From Tumebacillus lacus (GTDB taxonomy: Bacteria > Bacillota > Bacilli > Tumebacillales > Tumebacillaceae), in NCBI RefSeq assembly GCF_026410385.1, contig NZ_JAPMLT010000003.1, positions 62,001 to 126,000 of the forward strand: 64,000 nt of DNA, written 5' to 3'. Positions 26,388 to 33,327 of this stretch are shown one piece after another. A program made the position numbers and the translations under genes. The notes under the pieces were generated by a model. The model did no database searches and was not told where the DNA came from. It saw only the letters and a program-made list of their open reading frames with translations. Position 1 is the stretch's first letter; each line of letters begins with the position of its first letter.

Positions 26388-26423
26388 TGGCTTTGCAACT
26401 CGCTCTCATCATACACCGCTACC
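26388..26423 (-). repeat. partial copy A of the mtnD 3' end (36 bp)
   Basis: The 36 bases match the codons for the C-terminus of MtnD (VAVYDESELQ region) at 29793-29828 with three mismatches by hand alignment. The match stops exactly where the toxin-like frame begins. See copy B (27086-27180) and the intact gene (29788-30330). Confidence 0.75.
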
Positions 26424-26424
26424 A

Positions 26425-26655
26425 AACAAGAGCAAGTTCAAGGCAGGATTTTACATCAAGCAAGGAATAGATCAGACTTTGAAAAGCCCAGATATGTATA
26501 TGAGAGAAAATACAAATGGCCGGGATGGATTTGTATTTTATAAGGACTTTAGTAATGATATAGGAAAAAGCAACGGAAAAGATGTCAATCGATTACGAGT
26601 TGCAACCGATGCGTCCGGTAATGTGTTAACTGCCTTCCCGGAAAAAAGTAAGTAG
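26425..26655 (+). pseudogene. orphan C-terminal toxin-like domain (decapitated)
   Basis: About 76 residues starting NKSKFKAGFYIKQGIDQ and ending GNVLTAFPEKSK, with a central FVFYKDFSNDIGK-x7-NRLRVA. The pattern of a KSKF start, an F-x-Y/F-x2-F-x2-IG core and a final V-x-D-x2-GNV-TAFP resembles the nuclease tips of polymorphic toxins (CdiA-CT, LXG or RHS C-termini, possibly the EndoU/BECR group). The delivery part is missing: the frame opens only with a TTG at 26368 sitting three bases after GGAGG, and its first 19 codons are antisense mtnD DNA. I regard it as a non-functional or silent cassette. Confidence 0.55.
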
Positions 26656-26675
26656 TAGAAACAAAGGAGGATATT

Positions 26676-26996
26676 ATGGCCGTTACATTTGTTTTGGCTA
26701 ACAGCGTGGAAGAAAGTGTCGAGGGTCGCCCATTTGTTCAGTTTGAAGAGGAGCTTCATACCGTCCTCTATCAAAACCGTGAATATCTTGGTGACAAGGG
26801 TCAGTTGCTGGTGAATCTTGACCCGTATAACCACAAGGTGCTTACTCGGGAAGAGATCGTGCAAATGACTGAGCTGTGCCAGATGATCCCACAGTTTTTT
26901 GAAGGGGAACTCGTGGACACGTTTACAACTGAGTTTTCCAAGCTTTGTGCACAGGCTCTTGCGACTCATACCGCGATTGTTGCACTGGGTGATTAA
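26676..26996 (+). CDS. putative immunity protein for the adjacent toxin domain
   Basis: A 106-residue acidic soluble protein, start supported by AAAGGAGG seven bases upstream. It begins 20 bases after the toxin-like frame, the normal place and size for an immunity gene. Visible segments: FVQFEEELHTVLYQNREYL, LLVNLDPYNHK and LTREEIVQMTELCQMIPQFF, suggesting a mixed strand-helix fold. I do not recognise a family. If the toxin is dead, this gene may be kept because it protects against toxins of sister cells. It ends in a strong terminator. Confidence 0.6.
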   Translation: MAVTFVLANSVEESVEGRPFVQFEEELHTVLYQNREYLGDKGQLLVNLDPYNHKVLTREEIVQMTELCQMIPQFFEGELVDTFTTEFSKLCAQALATHTAIVALGD

Positions 26997-27004
26997 GAGA
27001 ATAA

Positions 27005-27055
27005 GAAACAGCCTTTGAGCCGGTGTGAAGTCTCGGCTCAAAGGCTGTTTTTTCT
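27005..27055 (+). terminator. terminator after the putative immunity gene
   Basis: GAAACAGCCTTTGAGCC and GGCTCAAAGGCTGTTT make a 15-base stem followed by TTTTTTC on the plus strand. Confidence 0.85.
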
Positions 27056-27085
27056 TGCTCGACGTTCTTTAATTCAAAACTTTGC

Positions 27086-27180
27086 TACGCTTGGCTTCTG
27101 CAACTCACTCTCATCATACACCGCGACCCGGCCGTCTTTGCATTCAAAGATGCGGATCGCCTTGACCTTGCGCAGATCGG
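27086..27180 (-). pseudogene. partial copy B of the mtnD 3' end (95 bp)
   Basis: Matches 29789-29882, the last 31 codons of mtnD, with six substitutions and one inserted base by hand alignment. In frame it reads DLRKVKAIRIFECKDGRVAVYDESELQ, so Ser to Cys and Trp to Arg changed, and the inserted base destroys the original stop. Similarity ends sharply at 27180, 11 bases before the EamA stop. It is too short to function. Confidence 0.85.
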
Positions 27181-27191
27181 AGATCAACATC

Positions 27192-28118
27192 TTATCGATC
27201 ACCCTTGATCGTGTCGGTTTGCAAGCGTTTGGAATTTCCCCCTAAACCTTCCCGATTCAACAGGACCACGCTGGAAATCACCGTCACCGCCCCGAGCCCC
27301 ATCGCGAAGGTGATTTTTTCGTTCATGTACAGCGCCCCTACACACATCGCAATCACAGGTGAAACAAACGTCCATGTGGTAGGAAAGACGGTGTTCGTCA
27401 CACGAAGCAACCAATAAAAAATCGAATAGCCAACTACGGAACCAATCACGATCAAATAGATCAGAGCCCCGAAAGCTGCTGGGGAATACGCACTGGGAGT
27501 CACCTGCTCAAAGCAGAGAGAGAGCAACAGCAAAAAGAAACCGCCTGCCGTCATCTGCAAACCGTTGCTCGTCATCGTCGGCACAGAGCGTGTATGTTTT
27601 TGAAATCGAGTCAGTGCAAAAGCGTATAAAAACTTCACGAACAAAATCAATCCGATCCCCAGATCAGCCAGTTCCTGTTCTCCGGTTGACGTCTCATGAC
27701 TGGTACCTGTTGCGATCAAGTACGTGCCAAAAAAGCCAAGCACAATTCCAATCATCAGATGCAAACTTCTTTTTTGTTGACCTGTCCACATGGCCAGCAA
27801 GGATGTAAAAATCGGGCTCGTGCCTGCCAGTATCGCAACTGTTCCAGAAGGCAAATACTGTGCTGCCCAATACACTGCCGCAAACTGTATCCCTGTCAAC
27901 CCCACCCCTCCAAGGGCGATCTCTTTCACTTGTTGTCTGGTAAGTTGCTTGAGTGTTTTCGCTCCCCTGAGCAAGAACAACATCATCACCCCTGCGAGGA
28001 AAAATCTCGAGCCCGCAAAGAAAAAAGGCGGCATTCCTCCCTCAAGCCCAATCTTGATCGTCAGAAAAGTCGTCCCGAAAATCAAACACATCGTCATGTA
28101 CGCGATCATCATCTTCAT
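27192..28118 (-). CDS. EamA/DMT family transporter
   Basis: A 308-residue transporter with ten predicted membrane helices and two EamA repeats (about 5-140 and 150-290). The first helix region reads MCLIFGTTFLTIKIGLEG, and SGTVAILAGTSPIFTSLLA is the usual end of the first repeat. Such proteins export amino acids or other metabolites. I start at the ATG at 28118 with GGATGGGAG upstream. It is divergent from a MocR regulator with paired direct repeats between them, the typical layout of MocR-controlled exporters. Its 3' end abuts the mtnD remnant. Confidence 0.87.
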   Translation of the reverse strand: MKMMIAYMTMCLIFGTTFLTIKIGLEGGMPPFFFAGSRFFLAGVMMLFLLRGAKTLKQLTRQQVKEIALGGVGLTGIQFAAVYWAAQYLPSGTVAILAGTSPIFTSLLAMWTGQQKRSLHLMIGIVLGFFGTYLIATGTSHETSTGEQELADLGIGLILFVKFLYAFALTRFQKHTRSVPTMTSNGLQMTAGGFFLLLLSLCFEQVTPSAYSPAAFGALIYLIVIGSVVGYSIFYWLLRVTNTVFPTTWTFVSPVIAMCVGALYMNEKITFAMGLGAVTVISSVVLLNREGLGGNSKRLQTDTIKGDR

Positions 28119-28166
28119 TTGCTCCCATCCTGCATGTCTTCGATTCACCTCGATCAAAACATATCG

Positions 28167-28199
28167 TTGCTAGAACAGTAAACGACATGCTATAACAGT
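28167..28199 (+). promoter_or_regulatory. MocR operator-like direct repeats overlapping a promoter
   Basis: CTAGAACAGT (28170-28179) and CTATAACAGT (28190-28199) are direct repeats at a period of exactly 20 bases, two helical turns, differing at one base. They overlap a possible promoter TTGCTA (28167-28172), 18-base spacer, TATAAC (28191-28196). GabR and PdxR bind direct repeats in this way. Confidence 0.6.
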
Positions 28200-28224
28200 T
28201 GGCAGGAAGGAGTGCGGGGCGGAG

Positions 28225-29715
28225 ATGAATATTTTGTTAGATCGTACATCAAGTGTTTCACTGTCCGAACAAATTCAATTGGCCCTCGCTGATCGCATCC
28301 GTTCAGGCTTGTATCAAGCAGGCGACCGTCTCCCTTCTGTGCGGAACTTGAGCCGTGAGGTTGGAGTTAGTTTGATGACAGCAGTTCTTGCTTACGAGAA
28401 GCTAGAAGCAACCGGATATGCACAGCGGCATCACGGCAAAGGCACGTTCGTCAGAATTCCAAGTTCGGAAAAAGACGAGATTTTAAAGGAAACCACCCCA
28501 AAGCCATCATACGATTGGCAGCTGGCGATTCCCGATTATGCAGGAAGGTCGATGTTCCGGCATATAGGGGCTGTCAATCGCCAAGATGTGAAATACCCCC
28601 TGCACAGGATCAAACTGCATACTGAGGAACTCTTACCGATTCAACAATTGCAAAGAGCACTTCACCGTGCTTCATCCGATCTATCGTCGATTGGCGATTA
28701 TGCACCGGCCGCAGGAGACGAAGCGTTGCGCAGCACGCTTGCTTCCTTTCTCCAAGAGAAGGGCTGTGCTCTCACAGCATCCGACCTGTTGATGACCACA
28801 GGAAGCCAGCAAGCCATCGATCTCGTTGCCCGAACGTTTTTGGGACCCGGGGATCTTGTCGCAGTCGAATCTCCTACATTCCCCGGTGCTTTGGACGCGT
28901 TTCGCTCGCGTGGTGCCACCCTGATTTCCATTCCTGCAGACCATACAGGCATGAGGCTCGACATGCTTCAGCAGTTGTGCGACATGCATCCTCCAAAAAT
29001 GATCTACACACTGCCCACAGGTCAAAACCCCACAGGCAGCGTCCTGTCGATTCAAAAACGCCTGACTTTGCTGGAAATCGCCCAGAGCTATAACACTCTG
29101 ATTGTAGAAGATGATCCTTGGCCGGAACTGTACTTCGAGGATGCGCCGCCGCGTTCCCTTTTCAGCATGGATCGAACCGGACATGTGATCTATTTGCATG
29201 GATTTAGCAAATCGATCTCACCAGGACTTCGTCTGTCAGCAATCGCTGCAAGAGGTTCCGTGTACCAACGCTTGCTCCATGTGAAAGCAGTGACCGATTT
29301 ATGCACCCCTTTATTGAACCAGCGCATTTTGCTGCACCTGTTGGAACAGAACATGAATGAACATTTCCACAAAGTCCGTGGCCAATTAAAAAAGAGACGT
29401 GATAAGGTCCATCAACTTTTGAAGCGTCATGCCTCTTCCGATTGGACCTGGACTCCCCCGGCTGCCGGCCCTTTTTTTTGGTTGACATCGACAGCCGGCG
29501 TGAACACAGACGCCTTGTTTGCCACGGCCGAACTCCAAGGAGTTTTGTTCTTCCCAGGCTCCTTCTTCTACTCAGGAAGTCCCGAGAGAAACAGTCTGCG
29601 AATCGGCTTTGCTGCCCTGCCAGAAGCGCAAATCGACGAGGCGATGCTGACGCTTTGCCAGCTTTTGCGGAATGCCGTTCCAAATAAAAAAGAAGCCTCT
29701 CGACTCGATTCCTAA
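28225..29715 (+). CDS. MocR-type regulator paired with the EamA transporter
   Basis: A 496-residue GntR-aminotransferase fusion. Residues 1-75 contain the winged helix (DRLPSVRNLSREVGVSLMT); residues about 125-485 the PLP fold with GDYAPAAGDEALR, TTGSQQAIDLVAR, and the PLP lysine in HGFSKSISPGLRLS. The start at 28225 is preceded by GGAAGGAG. It probably controls the divergent EamA exporter and itself. The last ten codons (KKEASRLDS, stop) lie inside the terminator hairpin of the opposing mtn operon, as if the gene had been joined to it. Confidence 0.9.
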   Translation: MNILLDRTSSVSLSEQIQLALADRIRSGLYQAGDRLPSVRNLSREVGVSLMTAVLAYEKLEATGYAQRHHGKGTFVRIPSSEKDEILKETTPKPSYDWQLAIPDYAGRSMFRHIGAVNRQDVKYPLHRIKLHTEELLPIQQLQRALHRASSDLSSIGDYAPAAGDEALRSTLASFLQEKGCALTASDLLMTTGSQQAIDLVARTFLGPGDLVAVESPTFPGALDAFRSRGATLISIPADHTGMRLDMLQQLCDMHPPKMIYTLPTGQNPTGSVLSIQKRLTLLEIAQSYNTLIVEDDPWPELYFEDAPPRSLFSMDRTGHVIYLHGFSKSISPGLRLSAIAARGSVYQRLLHVKAVTDLCTPLLNQRILLHLLEQNMNEHFHKVRGQLKKRRDKVHQLLKRHASSDWTWTPPAAGPFFWLTSTAGVNTDALFATAELQGVLFFPGSFFYSGSPERNSLRIGFAALPEAQIDEAMLTLCQLLRNAVPNKKEASRLDS

Positions 29716-29730
29716 GTCTGAGAGGCTTCT
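29685..29730 (-). terminator. mtn operon terminator, embedded in the MocR 3' end
   Basis: GAAGCCTCTC (29692-29701) and GAGAGGCTTC (29720-29729) pair, and on the minus strand are followed by TTTTTTATTTG. The stem codes for the last residues of the convergent MocR gene. Confidence 0.85.
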
Positions 29731-29787
29731 CCTATAGAGGGTACTATTTCCGTGAAGTTCGTTGTATCGACTTCCCTGAATCATCGC

Positions 29788-30330
29788 TTACGCTTGGCTT
29801 TGCAACTCACTCTCGTCATACACCGCGACCCAGCCGTCTTTGCTCTCAAAGATGCGGATCGCCTTCACCTTGCGCAGGTCGGTCAGCGTGAACCAGTGGC
29901 GGGTATTCGCCGGAACGGAGATCAGATCGCCCGGGTAGAGCACAACGTCAAAGTACACGCCGTCCTTCGGGCCTTTGATCGTAAACACGCCTTCGCCGTC
30001 GACGATGAAGCGGACTTCGTCTTCGGTGTGGTGATGCTCGTCTTGGAACTTCACCAGCAGCTCTTCGATGTTCGGGGTCGCCTTCGACAGCACGACGATG
30101 TCGGACGACTTATAGCCGCGCTTTGCCGAGAGAGCGTCGATCTCCGGTTTGAACACGTTCAGGATCGCTTCGGAACGCTCAGGGGTGACTTCGTAGTTTT
30201 CTTGCAGGTCGCCTTGGAGTTTGGTGATGTCCCAGTTTTCGTAGACGATGCCTTGCGTTTCCAAGTATTTCGAAATCTCTTCCCCGTTCTCGATGCGTTC
30301 GTTGGTTTCGACGAAACGGATGACAGCCAT
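29788..30330 (-). CDS. mtnD: acireductone dioxygenase
   Basis: A 180-residue cupin of the methionine salvage pathway, oxidising acireductone to 2-keto-4-methylthiobutyrate and formate (Fe form) or to the off-pathway products (Ni form). Metal ligands are H99 and H101 in DEHHHTEDE, E105 and H145 in NTRHW. The start at 30330 (GAGGAGG upstream) gives the usual family length. It is last in mtnWXBD and 14 bases after mtnB. Its 3' end has two partial copies elsewhere in the window. Confidence 0.95.
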   Translation of the reverse strand: MAVIRFVETNERIENGEEISKYLETQGIVYENWDITKLQGDLQENYEVTPERSEAILNVFKPEIDALSAKRGYKSSDIVVLSKATPNIEELLVKFQDEHHHTEDEVRFIVDGEGVFTIKGPKDGVYFDVVLYPGDLISVPANTRHWFTLTDLRKVKAIRIFESKDGWVAVYDESELQSQA

Positions 30331-30344
30331 CAGAAACTCCTCCT

Positions 30345-31031
30345 CTATGCGTGCTGCGCTGCCGGTGCGGATGCGAGGGCAGCGGTCAGCGGGTTGACTT
30401 GGCGTTGGTAGGTCAGCCACAGGAAGTGGTACTGGAACATAAACTCGAACGCTTGCACGTGGCGTTTCGCCGCGTGGACGTCTTCGCCCCAGGCGTAGAT
30501 GCCGTGTTTGCGGATCAGGACGCCCGGCACTCGCGGGTCGAGGCGTTTGCCGATCTCGGCCGCGAGCTTCGGGATATCGGCGAAGTTTTCGACGATCGGG
30601 ATGTCGATGGACGCGCCTTCTTCCCAGATGTTCAGGCCTTTGATCAGCTCCATGTCGGAGATGGTCACTTTGCCGTCCGCCGCGTAGATCTCGGAGAGCA
30701 GGTTGTTGTACAAGGTGTGGACGTGCAGGACAGAACCTGCGCCGCCGCCGATCTTTTTATACACTTCCGCGTGGACCAACGTCTCGGCGGACGGTTTGAG
30801 CAGGGTCGATTCGATCGGCTTGGAGTCGCCGTCGACGAACAGGATGTCATTGATCTGGAGGTTCTCCTTGTCGCGCCCGCTGGCGGTGACACCGAAGAGG
30901 AGCGGTTCATGGCTCAATTTGATCGAAAGGTTTCCCGATGTGGCCGGGAACCACCCTTTGGCAGCAAAGTTTTGGGAGACGTCAACCAGTCCTTGTGCGA
31001 TACGATAGCGTTCTTCTTGCAAAAATGTCAT
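30345..31031 (-). CDS. mtnB: methylthioribulose-1-phosphate dehydratase
   Basis: A 228-residue class II aldolase-fold zinc enzyme that dehydrates methylthioribulose 1-phosphate to 2,3-diketo-5-methylthiopentyl 1-phosphate. TSGNLSIKL is the phosphate-binding segment, HVHTLYNN and the later RKHGIYAWG supply zinc His residues, and E in SAETLVHAEVYK is the catalytic acid region. The ATG at 31031 overlaps the mtnX stop by four bases (ATGA); AAGGAGG lies ten bases upstream. The Ala-rich C-terminal tail is slightly longer than usual. Confidence 0.94.
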   Translation of the reverse strand: MTFLQEERYRIAQGLVDVSQNFAAKGWFPATSGNLSIKLSHEPLLFGVTASGRDKENLQINDILFVDGDSKPIESTLLKPSAETLVHAEVYKKIGGGAGSVLHVHTLYNNLLSEIYAADGKVTISDMELIKGLNIWEEGASIDIPIVENFADIPKLAAEIGKRLDPRVPGVLIRKHGIYAWGEDVHAAKRHVQAFEFMFQYHFLWLTYQRQVNPLTAALASAPAAQHA

Positions 31032-31714
31032 TGCGGAGAACCTCCTTTTTGGGTGAGTTCTGCATCGAGTTGCTTCAGCACTTCGATGCAGTCGTAAAAC
31101 GTCGCAAAGGCAGCGTGGCGCAGTCCTAACTCCTCGCATTTGCGCAGGAGGAAAGCGCGAGCGATCACAAAGTCCGCTTGCTTCGCCGCAGCGAGGTCGG
31201 TGATCGAGTCGCCGATGACGATCTTGAACAGGTCTTCGTCCGGGAAGCGGCGCAGCACGGACGGTTTGCACATGCCGCAGCCGTTGTCGCAGTGCTGGTC
31301 GCAGGCGTGCGGCCACAGGATATGGATCTGCTCGCCGGAGAAGTCGCTGGCGTTGCAGTAGATCGGATTTTCGATGTCAAAAGCGCGCAGGATCGGGATG
31401 ACGAAAAAGTCGATGCCGCCGCTGGTCACCCAGAAATCGATGCCCTCTTTCTTGCAATATTCCAGAAACTCCGGGAACCCGTCGCGGATCGCCGCCACCT
31501 CCTGTGCGTAGGCGGCGACGTCGTCGCGCAGGTCGGCCCGGACGCCGTTGAACAATTGTCCGACTCCGCTCTGGATGGTGATCTCTTGACCGAGGATCTG
31601 GTCGCGGATCGTCTCCCAACCGGGAGCCCCGAACTTTTCCATGATCGTGATGATCATGTCGCGTTCGGTGATCGTGCCGTCAAAGTCACAGAAGATGGCG
31701 ATGCGTTTGCTCAT
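31028..31714 (-). CDS. mtnX: 2-hydroxy-3-keto-5-methylthiopentenyl-1-phosphate phosphatase
   Basis: A 228-residue HAD phosphatase that makes acireductone from the enol product of MtnW. Motif I is FCDFDGT (D10 nucleophile, D12 acid), motif II is in VTSGG, and motif III is GDSITDLAAAK. A Cys-rich insertion CDQHCDNGCGMC (about residues 139-150) is typical of MtnX and probably binds metal. The start has AAGGAG about 12 bases upstream. Translation is coupled to mtnB by an ATGA overlap, and the gap to mtnW is 36 bases. Confidence 0.94.
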   Translation of the reverse strand: MSKRIAIFCDFDGTITERDMIITIMEKFGAPGWETIRDQILGQEITIQSGVGQLFNGVRADLRDDVAAYAQEVAAIRDGFPEFLEYCKKEGIDFWVTSGGIDFFVIPILRAFDIENPIYCNASDFSGEQIHILWPHACDQHCDNGCGMCKPSVLRRFPDEDLFKIVIGDSITDLAAAKQADFVIARAFLLRKCEELGLRHAAFATFYDCIEVLKQLDAELTQKGGSPQ

Positions 31715-31750
31715 GGGTCCGTGTGTCTCCTTGTCGTTGTATGTGTGTGA

Positions 31751-32980
31751 TTATTTGCCCGAGGGGTTGCCCCACAGATCGAGCGAGGTCTTGAGCTCCG
31801 GCGAATTCGACGCCGCTTCAGTCAAAGTCTTGCCGTTCACGACCGCGTCGATCGCAGCGACGAACGCGCGTCCGCCCGCTGCCGAGCCTTGCGGGTGGCC
31901 GTGGATGCCGCCGCCTGCGTTGATGATCTGGTCGTTGCCGAGGTCTTCGTACAGGAACGGGACGAGCCCCGGGTGGATCCCGGCCGACGGGACCGGGAAG
32001 GCGCGGTGCAAGGTGCCTTGCTCGCCGCGCAGAGCTTCGGCGATCTTCAGGGTCTCCGCCCGCTCCAGCGCGACCGAGCCGTACGCCGACGGGTAGAGGC
32101 CAAAGTCGGCGCCTGCGATCCGCATCAATTTCCCGAGCAATACCGGGGCCGCGACGCCGTATTGCGCCGACGGGTACATCGCGCCGGCGAGGGCCGGGTG
32201 CGCCATGATCGGCACGGTGATCTGCGGGTCGGCTGCCAGTCGATGCAGCACGTCGTAGCCGTAGGTCAGCACGTTCAGGAGCAGGGCGTTCGCTCCGGCG
32301 TCGACCGCACGGCGCGCTTTGTCGAAGATCTCGGTGACGGGACCGGTCAAGTTGGCCGCGTAGAGCGTGAATTTTCCGGTTTCTTGCTGTGCGCGTTCGG
32401 CTGCCAGTCGGCAGGCTTCGATGCGCTTTTCAAACGGTGCGTACGTTTCGTCGAAAAAGATCTCGTCGTCCTTGACGAGGTCGACGCCGCCGAGTGCTTG
32501 CTGGTAAAAATGTTCCGCGATGGTCGCGGTGTCGTAGCCGATCACCGATTTGAAAATGCTCATCAGCAGCGGGCGATCATAGGCGTTCAGTGCGTTGCGG
32601 ATGCCGTCGATGCCGTACTTGGGACCTGGAAAGCGGGAAGCAAACTCGGTCGGCAGGTCGATGTCGACGAGGCGGATCTGACCGTCCATCGACAGTTTGC
32701 CAAACACCGAGGTGAGCAACGCCGGGATGTCCGGGGTGAAGTTGATCGTCGGGTAGGCGACGGTGAGCCGCGCCTGCGCCAGTCCGTCGCGGTCTGTGCC
32801 GATCTCTTCGGCGGCGACCACGTGGCCTAGGTGTTTTTGCATGGCAGCCTGCCGGGCTTCCGGCAGGTCGGTCCATGATCCGACGGTCAGTCCAACCGCG
32901 ATCCCGTTCGCTTTTTTCTGCCAGTCGGTGCCCGGTTTGCCGTGGGCCAAATAGGTGACGTGTACAAATTCCTGAGTCAT
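31751..32980 (-). CDS. mtnW: 2,3-diketo-5-methylthiopentyl-1-phosphate enolase (RuBisCO-like protein)
   Basis: A 409-residue RuBisCO-like protein of the Bacillus MtnW type. The N-terminal domain is followed by a TIM barrel with GGVDLVKDDEIFFDE, which holds the carbamylated Lys and the Asp/Glu metal ligands; GGGIHGHPQGSAAGGRAF near the end is the second phosphate-binding loop. It enolises the diketo-phosphate and does not fix CO2. The start at 32980 has AAAGGAG upstream; an in-frame start at 33085 would run into the riboswitch terminator. First gene of mtnWXBD. Confidence 0.95.
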   Translation of the reverse strand: MTQEFVHVTYLAHGKPGTDWQKKANGIAVGLTVGSWTDLPEARQAAMQKHLGHVVAAEEIGTDRDGLAQARLTVAYPTINFTPDIPALLTSVFGKLSMDGQIRLVDIDLPTEFASRFPGPKYGIDGIRNALNAYDRPLLMSIFKSVIGYDTATIAEHFYQQALGGVDLVKDDEIFFDETYAPFEKRIEACRLAAERAQQETGKFTLYAANLTGPVTEIFDKARRAVDAGANALLLNVLTYGYDVLHRLAADPQITVPIMAHPALAGAMYPSAQYGVAAPVLLGKLMRIAGADFGLYPSAYGSVALERAETLKIAEALRGEQGTLHRAFPVPSAGIHPGLVPFLYEDLGNDQIINAGGGIHGHPQGSAAGGRAFVAAIDAVVNGKTLTEAASNSPELKTSLDLWGNPSGK

Positions 32981-33032
32981 CTGCGACCGCTCCTTTTTCC
33001 TGCTACTGTGTGCCAAATCGGTCCAAACTATC

Positions 33033-33065
33033 AAAAAAGCCTCTTTCTCAACAGAGAAAGAGGCT
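33033..33065 (-). terminator. riboswitch-controlled terminator in the mtnW leader
   Basis: AGCCTCTTTCTC and GAGAAAGAGGCT form a perfect 12-base stem around a four-base loop, followed on the minus strand by TTTTTTGATAG. It lies between the SAM aptamer and mtnW, as expected for transcription attenuation when SAM is abundant. Confidence 0.9.
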
Positions 33066-33101
33066 AGGCATACATGACGAATCAAATAGCGTCAACCGCG
33101 C

Positions 33102-33233
33102 CTCTTATCTCCCAGGATATATCCCCCTGTAGGAGTTAGCACCGTGTACACATCCGCGCGAAAAAAGACGAAAAATCGTGTATCGGTTGCCGGGCATCAT
33201 CGGGCCAGTCCCTCCGCCTGCTCTTGATAAGAG
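33102..33233 (-). promoter_or_regulatory. SAM-I (S-box) riboswitch aptamer
   Basis: Read on the minus strand, the segment opens with CTCTTATCAAGAGC, continues GGCGGAGGGACTGGCCC and GCCCGGCAACC, then a variable P3/P4 region, GGTGCTAACTCCT-CAG, and closes with GGGAGATAAGAG, which pairs with the opening to form P1. These are the S-box consensus elements in order. SAM binding should promote the terminator at 33033-33065 and shut off mtnWXBD. The mtnE gene lies upstream of it and is not controlled by it. Confidence 0.95.
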
Positions 33234-33289
33234 TAAATCGTTTCCCCGAAAGGAAACGCTATGAAGTTGGTAACAGAAGTTCTTGCAAC

Positions 33290-33318
33290 AGAATACAACC
33301 TCACAACTTTGATGTCAA
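33290..33318 (-). promoter_or_regulatory. promoter of the mtnWXBD operon
   Basis: TTGACA (33313-33318) and TATTCT (33290-33295) are 17 bases apart on the minus strand, just past the mtnE stop and about 55 bases before the aptamer. The predicted leader is about 300 nt. Confidence 0.8.
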
Positions 33319-33327
33319 CCCATTTTT

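Noticed and set aside
26368-26655. A complete 95-aa protein gene
   Set aside because: Start is a TTG three bases from the GGAGG, and the first 19 codons are antisense mtnD sequence; treated as a toxin-tip remnant.
33234-33262. Terminator for mtnE between its stop and the riboswitch
   Set aside because: The hairpin CGTTTCC/GGAAACG has no T tract on the minus strand, and the operon promoter lies before it.
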